Part shown: positions 1-5,630 of the stretch, in pieces
Numbering within the stretch: the stretch's first letter is position 1
Layout of the letters: every line of letters begins with the position of its first letter
Translations under genes and position numbers: made by a program
The notes under the pieces: model-generated
Databases searched by the model: none
Seen by the model: the letters and a program-made list of their open reading frames with translations, nothing else
Told to the model about the DNA's origin: nothing
DNA from: Thermoanaerobacterales bacterium
GTDB lineage: Bacteria; Bacillota; Thermosediminibacteria; Thermosediminibacterales; Tepidanaerobacteraceae
DNA length: 6,282 nt
NCBI GenBank assembly: GCA_012841995.1
Contig: DUTQ01000341.1
Span: 1-6,282, forward strand
Direction: 5' to 3'

Positions 1-18
1 ATATCTATCCATTGGCTG

Positions 19-441
19 TTAGTTTCTATCTGCAGCAGCTATAGCTATCTTTAAAAAATCAGGCCCTTTTTGTGTAATCTCATAATCATAAACAAAATCT
101 TTTTTAAACATGGTTAAAAGCTCTCTAGTTTCCCAGAAAATAGCTTCTTCTAATTCGATTTTCGTCAACATAGGTAAAATTGCATTTCGAACAATTACAC
201 ACTGATTGGGAATACCTGTGATTATATTTTTGCAAGACAACAGATTTTTAAGTTTGTTAATACATAGTGAAAAATCTTTAGAATTTAAATCTTCTACTGA
301 TTTTGGCGCTCTGTTATTATGTATCTTTACCATCTGCTTTATAGCAAATTTCTTACCCTTTTTAATCATATGGACAGCTTTGACAGTTTCCGAACCAATG
401 TCAATTCCAACTTTACTGAAATCGAACATTTTTGTTAGCAA
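19..441 (-). CDS. pilM: PilM-like pilus assembly ATPase, N-terminal part only (early stop)
   Basis: PilM is an actin-like cytoplasmic protein that binds PilN and links the inner-membrane part of the type IV pilus to its motor. The N-terminus shows the ATPase phosphate-1 signature GIDIGSETVK. The following text (IITGIPNQCVIVRNAILP, then ELEEAIFWE) fits the usual PilM order, in which nucleotide-binding strands lead into the domain that precedes the conserved 'AA(V/A)xR' stretch, here AIAAADRN. The frame ends in TAA at 19-21, giving 136-140 residues, whereas PilM is usually about 340-380. Either the gene is broken here or a base is missing; another frame stays open to the edge. Two starts are possible: TTG at 441, which overlaps the comFB stop by 7 nt and has a weak AGG 8 nt upstream, or ATG at 429, which has no clear SD. 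Family identity is fairly sure; integrity is doubtful. Confidence 0.75.
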   Translation of the reverse strand: MLTKMFDFSKVGIDIGSETVKAVHMIKKGKKFAIKQMVKIHNNRAPKSVEDLNSKDFSLCINKLKNLLSCKNIITGIPNQCVIVRNAILPMLTKIELEEAIFWETRELLTMFKKDFVYDYEITQKGPDFLKIAIAAADRN

Positions 442-722
442 TGATGTGGCCTACTTGATACAATCTCTATTGCTTTTAATAATTCTACAATAACATTAGT
501 TCGGAATTGCTCACTCAGCATTTCAGCCTTAGCGTAAACTTCTCCCCGTTGTGTAACAGCATACTTTGTAGGTAGGTTATTTAAAGCTATTGAAGCTATA
601 TCCAATTTGCAACGTTCACATTTACATACATCCTTATTTTTTATAATTTCATCCAGAAATATAAAAACAACATCTTCCATGCAATTCTTTAATTTGAACT
701 CTTCATTCACAATTCCAGTCAT
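435..722 (-). CDS. comFB: ComFB family protein (putative zinc-binding cyclic-dinucleotide receptor)
   Basis: A 95-residue soluble protein matching the late-competence ComFB family across its length: an N-terminal helix (NCMEDVVFIFLDEII), a Cys cluster C33-x-C35-x2-C38, then LDIASIALNNLPTKY (40-54), RGEVYAKAEML, and a C-terminal helix ending PHHC. Additional Cys lie at 14 and 95. B. subtilis ComFB is a small Zn-binding protein of unclear role; cyanobacterial members have been reported as c-di-GMP/c-di-NMP receptors that control pilus function. I chose the ATG at 722 because GAAAGGA lies at 734-740, 11 nt upstream; an in-frame TTG at 746 would add eight residues but has no SD. The gene follows pilW by about 90 nt and its stop overlaps a possible pilM start, so it is probably co-transcribed and translationally coupled with pilM. 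A role in controlling the pilus is inference from position. Confidence 0.88.
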   Translation of the reverse strand: MTGIVNEEFKLKNCMEDVVFIFLDEIIKNKDVCKCERCKLDIASIALNNLPTKYAVTQRGEVYAKAEMLSEQFRTNVIVELLKAIEIVSSRPHHC

Positions 723-750
723 ATTATAATCATTCCTTTCACTCAAGGCA

Positions 751-777
751 CAAAACAGAATGGAATATCATGTTTTG
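751..777. repeat. Inverted repeat upstream of comFB
   Basis: Perfect 7-bp arms CAAAACA (751-757) and TGTTTTG (771-777) flank a 13-nt spacer in the gap between pilW and comFB. It could be a regulator site or a weak hairpin in the mRNA just before comFB. On the plus strand a T-run (783-789) follows a few bases later, but no plus-strand gene needs terminating and the stem has one G/C pair near each end, so a terminator reading is weak. Chance occurrence in AT-rich DNA is possible. Confidence 0.3.
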
Positions 778-812
778 AGAAATTTTTTTATGATTCTACA
801 GCCACAAGAATA

Positions 813-1283
813 CTAATTTATTATAAAACAAATTGGTGTAACCTTTGTCGTTATTTTAAATACCTCACCTGATATTTTTGCTGAAATATCAATTTTAATA
901 TAGTTTTGCTCAATTGGTTTATAAAATGTAAGCGCATCAATATAAGCAACTGGATTTTTACCCTTATTTTTTTCCCTATATAACACACCCTTTTCTAAAT
1001 AATAATTTACCTTCTCTCCATCAAAAAAAGTTAATGTTATATAATTCTCAGAAATAATCTCTATCTTTTTAGCCTGTCTAATAGAAGTTGAAAGCCAACT
1101 CACTGCTTGCCTTACATTTTGCTTTAACTCCATTTGTTCAAAATTGTACTGGTATTCCCTAATACCTGCATTATACATGTTAAAGGCAGTTATCATCACA
1201 ATACTCATTATAGCTAGCGAAATAATTAATTCAATTAGTGTAAAGCCTCTTTGTTTTTTAATAAAAACCCTTCTGTGTAACAA
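813..1283 (-). CDS. PilW/GspJ-like minor prepilin
   Basis: A type IV prepilin with leader ...KKQRG|FTLIELIISLAI: prepilin peptidase would cut after Gly13 of the long form, leaving Phe+1 and Glu+5, followed by a hydrophobic helix (about 14-36) that anchors the subunit in the membrane and later packs into the fibre core. After the helix come NVRQAVSWLSTSIRQAKKIEI, then strands around VNYYLEKGVLYREKN, as in PilW/GspJ minor pilins. These normally sit with the H- and I-type minor pilins in the tip complex that primes assembly. The conventional start is TTG at 1283, overlapping pilV by 26 nt. A better-looking alternative is a rare ATT at 1262-1260, which overlaps the pilV TAA by one base, has AGAAGG six bases upstream and would give the classic leader MKKQRG. 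The J subtype is assigned from position and sequence pattern. Confidence 0.85.
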   Translation of the reverse strand: MLHRRVFIKKQRGFTLIELIISLAIMSIVMITAFNMYNAGIREYQYNFEQMELKQNVRQAVSWLSTSIRQAKKIEIISENYITLTFFDGEKVNYYLEKGVLYREKNKGKNPVAYIDALTFYKPIEQNYIKIDISAKISGEVFKITTKVTPICFIIN

Positions 1284-1626
1284 GTGTTACTTCCCTGCCT
1301 TTTCCTTTTACCTGCACAGTAATTTTTATAAGGTTTGGCTTTTTCATATATATTTTAGTTGTTCGATGAAAAATTATATCATCAACTGTCAAAGTATCTC
1401 TAAACTCACCCTGTTTCTTTGCCAGTTCATTAAAGGGTAATGATTTTAGTTCTTCGATTTTATCTTGAGCCAGTAAAGTTGATACAGTTATTTCTCGACT
1501 ATGTATATTTGATTTTGTACTCTGTAAAAATAATCCCGCTATTGGTAAAACTGTTATTGATAAAATAGCTACCGCACAGATTATTTCGATTAATATAAAT
1601 CCGTTTTCACTTTGCAATCTTTTCAT
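1258..1626 (-). CDS. PilV/GspI-like minor prepilin
   Basis: A 122-residue prepilin. The leader MKRLQSENG is followed by FILIEIICAVAILSITVLP, with cleavage expected after Gly9 and Glu at +5 of the mature protein; residue +2 is Ile instead of the commoner Thr. The segment TVSTLLAQDKIEELKSLPF (48-65) is typical of PilV/GspI proteins, where a conserved alpha-helix with 'A..K.EEL+' follows the membrane helix. The small C-terminal domain ends QVKGKGREVTLVTQKGFY. It starts 5 nt after fimT and overlaps the beginning of pilW, so all three minor pilins are translationally linked. The ATG at 1626 has AAAGG only two bases upstream, which is unusually close, and coupling to the fimT stop may matter more than the SD. 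Expected role: part of the tip complex with the H- and J-type subunits. Confidence 0.85.
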   Translation of the reverse strand: MKRLQSENGFILIEIICAVAILSITVLPIAGLFLQSTKSNIHSREITVSTLLAQDKIEELKSLPFNELAKKQGEFRDTLTVDDIIFHRTTKIYMKKPNLIKITVQVKGKGREVTLVTQKGFY

Positions 1627-1631
1627 CGCCT

Positions 1632-2099
1632 TTACGGAGGTGTCTTGCTTATTCTAACCCTTCCGGTTGCAACAGAAACTATAATATACAACTTATCCTT
1701 GTTGTTTTTTATTGCTATAGTGCCTGCTTGTGCAGGTGCACCTGACATATAAAATATAAGAGTATCTTTATCAAAATTAGTCCATGCCAAAACAATATTT
1801 TTTGTTAAATATATCTTCTGGCCCTTATTTCCTTTTTTTATAAAGTAATTGTCCTTATTGTGCAGGTCGAAAATAATTCTATATGAGGTTCCTTCAGATA
1901 AAGCCTTTTGTTGAGCAAGCCTAATATGTTGAGCTATCTGATGTGCTGCAATATTTAACTTATGATGAGCCAAAGTCCTTTTAAAACTTGGCAATCCAAC
2001 TAAAGATAAAACTGAAAATATAGATATAACAACAATTATCTCAATCAAGGTGAAACCTTTTTTTAAAAAAAACCTGTTGTTAAATCTTATTACCCCCAT
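1632..2099 (-). CDS. FimT/GspH-like minor prepilin with GRVR motif
   Basis: A 155-residue prepilin. The leader ends FFLKKG15|FTLIEIIVVISIFSVLSLVGLP, with Phe+1 and Glu+5, and the hydrophobic helix covers about 16-38. The stretch IAAHQIAQHIRLAQQKALSEG (50-70) followed by YRIIFD matches GspH/FimT, where this helix joins a beta-sandwich. The C-terminal GTIAIKNNKDKLYIIVSVATGRVRISK carries GRVR at 146-149. In competence-associated FimT proteins a GRxR motif at this place has been implicated in DNA binding, so this subunit is a candidate DNA-contacting minor pilin; that function is inference here. ATG at 2099 is used because it is the first Met before the leader, although no strong SD is visible upstream. 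It follows pilA by 59 nt with no convincing terminator between them. Confidence 0.87.
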   Translation of the reverse strand: MGVIRFNNRFFLKKGFTLIEIIVVISIFSVLSLVGLPSFKRTLAHHKLNIAAHQIAQHIRLAQQKALSEGTSYRIIFDLHNKDNYFIKKGNKGQKIYLTKNIVLAWTNFDKDTLIFYMSGAPAQAGTIAIKNNKDKLYIIVSVATGRVRISKTPP

Positions 2100-2158
2100 T
2101 TTTGAGAACTAATCAGTCTATTCATATTACAAAAATTTTATCTAAAAATCATATGTAT

Positions 2159-2503
2159 TTATTCAAGAGTGTACTTATTATCATTATCTAGAGTGTATGA
2201 AAACTCATTTGTAGTCCAGTCCCCTTTCTCATCTTTTTTATCACCAATCTTTTCAGGAACTTTTGTTAAATAATCAGGAACTAAACTCTCTAAGCTTGCT
2301 GGATATTCGCCATTTTCGGCATAATAGCGTTCAAGGGCATTCTTAATTATGGTAATATTTGCTTTGTTTGAATTATCTCTTGCTTTTTTTAAAACACCTG
2401 TTACCCTTGGTACAGCTACAGTGGCAATGATCGCTAATATTGCTATTACGATAATGAGTTCAATTAAAGTAAAACCCTTGGGGTTTTTTTTACCCATTTT
2501 CAT
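2159..2503 (-). CDS. pilA: Major type IV pilin / GspG-like prepilin
   Basis: A 114-residue prepilin with leader MKMGKKNPKG10 cut before FTLIELIIVIAILAIIATVAVP, giving a mature protein of 104 residues. After the N-terminal helix come ARDNSNKANITIIKNALERYYAENGEYPASLESLVPDYL and a short C-terminal beta region ending DNDNKYTLE. 'YYxxNGxYP..L..LVP.YL..VP' is the common pattern of GspG and of short Gram-positive pilins. There are no cysteines, so no disulfide-closed D-region. The ATG at 2503 is preferred over an in-frame upstream start at 2551 because GAGGTGA lies exactly six bases before it and the upstream extension would overlap the pilC end. This is the best SD in the operon, consistent with the major subunit. 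It lies 25 nt after pilC. A pseudopilin of a secretion-like machine cannot be excluded. Confidence 0.92.
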   Translation of the reverse strand: MKMGKKNPKGFTLIELIIVIAILAIIATVAVPRVTGVLKKARDNSNKANITIIKNALERYYAENGEYPASLESLVPDYLTKVPEKIGDKKDEKGDWTTNEFSYTLDNDNKYTLE

Positions 2504-2508
2504 TTCTT

Positions 2509-2515
2509 TCACCTC
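2509..2515 (-). promoter_or_regulatory. Strong ribosome binding site of pilA
   Basis: GAGGTGA on the minus strand lies in the 25-nt gap between pilC and pilA, with GAGGTG ending six bases before the ATG at 2503. It decides the pilA start and rules out the longer in-frame version beginning at 2551. Confidence 0.85.
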
Positions 2516-2528
2516 GTAAGAAATTGTT

Positions 2529-3734
2529 TTAATATAAATTATATATATCAAACATTGGGATAACTATGGACATTACCACAAAACCAATAATTATTGACAT
2601 GATGATAATCATAAAAGGCTCGATCAGTGTTAGTAAATTTTTTTGAATGTTTTCCACCTCAGACTCGTAAAAACTCGCAGTTTTTTTTAGCATATTTTCA
2701 AGGTCACCTGATTCTTCACCTATTTTTATCATCTTTCTAACCAATTCCGGAATAAGCTTATCACTAAATGCATCAGATAAGTTTTTTCCATTTTTGAGCT
2801 TAACAACAGTTTGCTCTAGATGTCTTTTAAAAACTTGGTTATTTAATGCCTTTGATGCAGTTTTAATGGCATCAATTAAAGGTATCCCACTGGAAAACAA
2901 TAAAGCTAATATATTACAAAAATCAGCACATAATCCTTTTTTAATAAAGTTGCCATAGTAAGGTATATTGAGTTTTACGCTATCAATTTTATATGCTCCA
3001 ATAGGGGTTAAAGATAATTTTATGTATAAGGCGTTAATAAAACATATAAATAAAAACAAAAAAAATATTATCTTCGTCATGTTATTGCCTATAAAAATAA
3101 GCGCTCTTGTTTGATATGGTAAATAAATGCCAGTATTTAAAAAAAGGTTGTCAAACAGCGGAATAATGTTCTTGACCAAAAATGCTATCACGATGATTGT
3201 CACTATACATAATATGATTGGATAAGTCATTGCACTTTTGATTTTATCAGAACGTTTAGTAACGCTTTCATAGTAAGTAGCCAGCCGATTTAAGGCATAC
3301 CCTAATTTCCCTGCAATTTCTGCTGACTCTATAACACATACAAAAACACTTGGAAATACTTCTGGATATCTTTTGAACGCTTCAGAGATAGTTAGGCCAT
3401 TATTGACCTGGATTTGAATTTTAATAATAGCAGATTTTAAAATTCGATTATGTGTTTGCTTTGCTAAAAGTTTTAAGCTTTCGATAATCGGAATACCTGC
3501 TTCCTCCATGGCCTCAAACTGTCGACAAAAAATTGCAAGATCCTTGCTTTTTATTTTATATATTTTTCTTCTTATAAATCTTAAAAATGGATTTTCTGTC
3601 TTCTCCTTTATTAAAACTGGTATAAAACCCTTTTGTTTTATCATTTTAGCAACAAAAGATTTGTTTTCAGCTGTAAATATACCAGTTAGCTCTTCCCCGT
3701 TAAAATTTTTACCTTTATAAATAAAGTCTGGCAT
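2529..3734 (-). CDS. pilC: Type IV pilus platform protein PilC (GspF family)
   Basis: A 401-residue polytopic inner-membrane protein that forms the platform on which PilB acts to extrude pilin subunits. It has the usual two-repeat GspF architecture: an N-terminal segment (MPDFIYKG, about 1-60) and two cytoplasmic T2SSF helix bundles, about 66-165 and 268-368. Each bundle carries the repeated signature 'E.(A/S)G.L...L...A.(Y/F)YE' (136-156 and 340-357). Three membrane segments are visible at about 171-192, 221-240 and 371-395. Conserved starts of the repeats are IFCRQFEAMEEAGIPIIESL and FCNILALLFSSGIPLIDAI. Length is normal for the family. ATG at 3734 has GGTG five bases upstream. It lies 49 nt after pilB and 25 nt before pilA, inside one operon. 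Confidence 0.96.
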   Translation of the reverse strand: MPDFIYKGKNFNGEELTGIFTAENKSFVAKMIKQKGFIPVLIKEKTENPFLRFIRRKIYKIKSKDLAIFCRQFEAMEEAGIPIIESLKLLAKQTHNRILKSAIIKIQIQVNNGLTISEAFKRYPEVFPSVFVCVIESAEIAGKLGYALNRLATYYESVTKRSDKIKSAMTYPIILCIVTIIVIAFLVKNIIPLFDNLFLNTGIYLPYQTRALIFIGNNMTKIIFFLFLFICFINALYIKLSLTPIGAYKIDSVKLNIPYYGNFIKKGLCADFCNILALLFSSGIPLIDAIKTASKALNNQVFKRHLEQTVVKLKNGKNLSDAFSDKLIPELVRKMIKIGEESGDLENMLKKTASFYESEVENIQKNLLTLIEPFMIIIMSIIIGFVVMSIVIPMFDIYNLY

Positions 3735-3756
3735 AATATCACCAAAAGTCGATATT
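3735..3756 (-). promoter_or_regulatory. Small hairpin with the pilC ribosome binding site in its loop
   Basis: Perfect 6-bp arms (AATATC / GATATT on the minus strand; 3751-3756 and 3735-3740) flank a 10-nt loop containing most of the pilC SD, TTGGT(G). The structure sits directly against the pilC ATG. The stem has one G/C pair, so it is weak, and the SD would be presented in the loop rather than hidden. A translational role is possible but unproven. Confidence 0.25.
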
Positions 3757-3783
3757 TTTTAATACATTAACAAGCTTTTTATT

Positions 3784-5493
3784 TTAAAATTCGTGTAAAT
3801 CACTTATTGTATAAACAACACGCATTAGTTCATCAATAGTGGTAACACCACTTTTAACTAAATCCAATCCACTTTGTATTAAGCTCTTATGACTTTTGTA
3901 AGAAATTTTATCAAGCTCTTGAGATGAGGCTTTTTTTGCTATAAGTTTTCTATGCGTTTCTGTTATACAGACAACCTCTCCGATAACAGTGCGACCATTA
4001 TACCCTAAATAATTGCATTCAGGGCAACCTTTGCCATGATATAAAGTATCTTCCTTGTCTATTTTTAAGTACATCCTATCTCGCTTGCTAGGTTTGTATA
4101 TAGATTTACATACAGGACATATCTTACGGACAAGTCTTTGAGCAATTACACCTACAAGGCAGGAGGCAAGAAGATATGGTTCAACATCCATATCCAAAAG
4201 CCTCATTATAGCACTTGATGTACTATTTGTATGCAATGTTGAAAAAACCAAATGTCCTGTCAAAGCAGCTCGAATTGCAATTTTTGCTGTTTCAGGATCT
4301 CTAATTTCTCCAAGCATAATAATATTTGGATCCTGCCTTAAAATAGATCGCAATCCATTGGCAAATGTCATACCTGTTTTAGGATTAATTTGCACTTGAT
4401 TTATGCCAGAAAGTGCATATTCAACTGGGTCTTCGAGTGTAACAATATTTTTATCCGGGCTATTAATAGCATTTAGCATTGAATATAATGTAGTAGTTTT
4501 ACCGCTACCAGTTGGACCAGTAACAAGAATCATTCCATAAGGGTATTTGAGAATTTGGTCTATTAAGCTAAGTTGAACTAGACTAAACCCAAGCTTATTT
4601 AAACTTACAATATAATCATTTCTATTTAATATTCTTAATGCAATCTTCTCGCCATTTATCGTAGGTAATGTAGATACACGAATGTCTATATGCATATCAT
4701 CAACTACCAAATTAATTTTTCCATCTTGAGGAAGTCGAGTTTGAGTTATGTCCATATGAGCCATTATTTTTATTCTAGCTATAATCGACGGAAGCAACTT
4801 CTTTGGAGAAACCATGACTTCTAAAAGAAAGCCATCTATACGATACCTAATTCGAACATTCTTTTCTTGAGGCTCAATATGTATGTCACTTGCCCCCTTT
4901 TTAACAGCTTGTTTAATTAGGGTATCTACCAAGCGAACGACAGGAGCCTTATCAGTTTCCTCGCTTTGTTCATATATACTTGATGAATCATATTTTTCGT
5001 CTTGCGCTTTTTCTCGCATTTCCCATAAAGCTTCTTGAATTGTATCTCTTAATGTATAGTACTGGTCAATAGTCTTTTTTATTTCACTCCTTGTTGCTAA
5101 TAAAAATTTAATTTCAAGGTCAGTAGTCATCTTTATTTCATCAATAACAAATGTATTTAATGGATCACTTGTAGCTAAATGTAATTTATTACTATCTTTT
5201 TTAACTGGAAAAACATTATATTTTCTGGCAAGGTATTCCGGAAAAGTCCTTAATACTTCTGAATCAATTTCAATCTTACTTAATTCTATACGTTTTATTT
5301 GGAGCGTTTTCTCCATAAATTTAAGCATTTCTTGCTCAGAAATAAAACCCTCTTCAAATAAAATTTCTTGTAGACTCATATTACTTTTTTTTTGAATATT
5401 TAAAGCATCTTTAATCTGCTGTTTTGTCAATAACTTATATTGTAATAACATATCAACAAGTTTTTTCTTATAAATATCCATCATGAAATCCAT
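3784..5493 (-). CDS. pilB: Type IV pilus assembly ATPase PilB (GspE family) with MshEN domain
   Basis: A 569-residue hexameric ATPase that powers pilus extension from the cytoplasmic face. Residues 11-63 form two 24-residue MshEN-type repeats separated by five residues (see findings: degenerate). The N2 region contains ASDIHIEPQE (201-210), RIRYRIDG (214-221) and TRLPQDGKI. The motor domain has Walker A GPTGSGKT (326-333), Asp box TLEDPVEY (352-359), Walker B IIMLGEIRD (391-399, Glu396) and His box TGHLVFSTLHTNS (412-424). A tetracysteine zinc site follows: CPVC (459-462) and CPEC (490-493). Length and motifs are complete, so the enzyme should be active. The exact start is uncertain: ATGs at 5493, 5484 and 5481 are in frame, and an in-frame TAG lies just upstream. 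It is first in the operon and separated from pilC by 49 nt. The zinc site and full GspE fold rule out a PilT retraction ATPase. Confidence 0.96.
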   Translation of the reverse strand: MDFMMDIYKKKLVDMLLQYKLLTKQQIKDALNIQKKSNMSLQEILFEEGFISEQEMLKFMEKTLQIKRIELSKIEIDSEVLRTFPEYLARKYNVFPVKKDSNKLHLATSDPLNTFVIDEIKMTTDLEIKFLLATRSEIKKTIDQYYTLRDTIQEALWEMREKAQDEKYDSSSIYEQSEETDKAPVVRLVDTLIKQAVKKGASDIHIEPQEKNVRIRYRIDGFLLEVMVSPKKLLPSIIARIKIMAHMDITQTRLPQDGKINLVVDDMHIDIRVSTLPTINGEKIALRILNRNDYIVSLNKLGFSLVQLSLIDQILKYPYGMILVTGPTGSGKTTTLYSMLNAINSPDKNIVTLEDPVEYALSGINQVQINPKTGMTFANGLRSILRQDPNIIMLGEIRDPETAKIAIRAALTGHLVFSTLHTNSTSSAIMRLLDMDVEPYLLASCLVGVIAQRLVRKICPVCKSIYKPSKRDRMYLKIDKEDTLYHGKGCPECNYLGYNGRTVIGEVVCITETHRKLIAKKASSQELDKISYKSHKSLIQSGLDLVKSGVTTIDELMRVVYTISDLHEF

Positions 5494-5522
5494 CTCACAA
5501 TTTTTATTCTAAATCTTATAAT

Positions 5523-5550
5523 TCAACACATTTTACCAGAATCCTCCTTT
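5523..5550 (-). promoter_or_regulatory. Leader of pilB with orphan strong SD and two-codon ORF
   Basis: AAAGGAGG, a near-perfect anti-16S match, lies at 5543-5550, about 50 nt before the pilB start and too far to serve it. Eleven bases after it comes ATG-TGT-TGA (5531-5523), a start-Cys-stop minimal ORF; a GTG/TTG reading in another frame also ends within six codons at a TAG. No real gene can use this SD. It may be a ribosome standby or leader element controlling pilB, or a relic of a lost small gene. The sequence is plain; the function is unknown. Confidence 0.45.
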
Positions 5551-5565
5551 CATATCCAATTGTTT

Positions 5566-5598
5566 ATTATATTGTATGTTTTTGGTTAAAAATGTCTA
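5566..5598 (-). promoter_or_regulatory. Sigma-A-like promoter of the pilus operon
   Basis: On the minus strand, TAGACA (5593-5598, five of six match to TTGACA) is followed after 16 bases by TACAAT (5571-5576, five of six match to TATAAT). A perfect TATAAT overlaps at 5566-5571, but its spacing from the -35 would be 21. The promoter lies just after the terminator of the upstream genes and about 75 nt before pilB, exactly where an operon promoter is expected. Start of transcription would be near 5560. Confidence 0.6.
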
Positions 5599-5600
5599 CA

Positions 5601-5630
5601 AATTAAAAAGAAGCTCTACTGGCTTCTTTT
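5601..5630 (-). terminator. Rho-independent terminator after the 70-residue gene
   Basis: On the minus strand, AAAAGAAGC (5622-5630) and GCTTCTTTT (5606-5614) form a perfect 9-bp stem with a 7-nt loop, followed by further T. The core GAAGC/GCTTC is the stable part and the flanking A/T pairs give the U-tract. The stop codon TAG of the upstream small gene lies inside the loop, so the terminator overlaps the gene end. It separates the yqeG-side transcript from the pilus operon. Confidence 0.7.

Noticed and set aside
206..493. Plus-strand open frame opposite pilM/comFB
   Set aside because: It lies antisense to the clear PilM and ComFB reading frames, has no SD, and its hydrophobic translation is what complementary AT-rich coding sequence produces.
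723..728. TATAAT on the minus strand directly before the comFB ATG
   Set aside because: No usable -35 at 16-18 bp, and it would give a leaderless message while an SD is present upstream of the ATG. AT-rich chance match.
751..789. Plus-strand terminator (palindrome followed by T-run)
   Set aside because: No plus-strand gene precedes it, the stem is A/T-dominated, and the T-run is separated from the stem.
1144..1440. Plus-strand open frame opposite the pilV/pilW genes
   Set aside because: Antisense to two recognised prepilin genes, no ribosome binding site and no recognisable family.
2118..2165. Possible promoter or terminator between pilA and fimT
   Set aside because: TTGAAT with a distant GATAAA match and an all-A/T 5-bp stem followed by T are seen, but each is too weak and expected by chance in this AT-rich gap.
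2504..2551. Longer pilA version starting at 2551
   Set aside because: It would overlap pilC and give a 26-residue leader, while the GAGGTGA SD sits exactly before the ATG at 2503.
3508..3720. Plus-strand open frame opposite the 5' part of pilC
   Set aside because: Fully inside the confident PilC gene on the other strand, with no supporting start signal.
813..5493. ComG competence operon instead of a type IV pilus operon
   Set aside because: ComGA lacks the MshEN domain and long N-terminal region seen in this PilB, PilC here has the full two-repeat length, and a PilM homologue follows; these fit a type IV pilus better, though a role in DNA uptake stays open.
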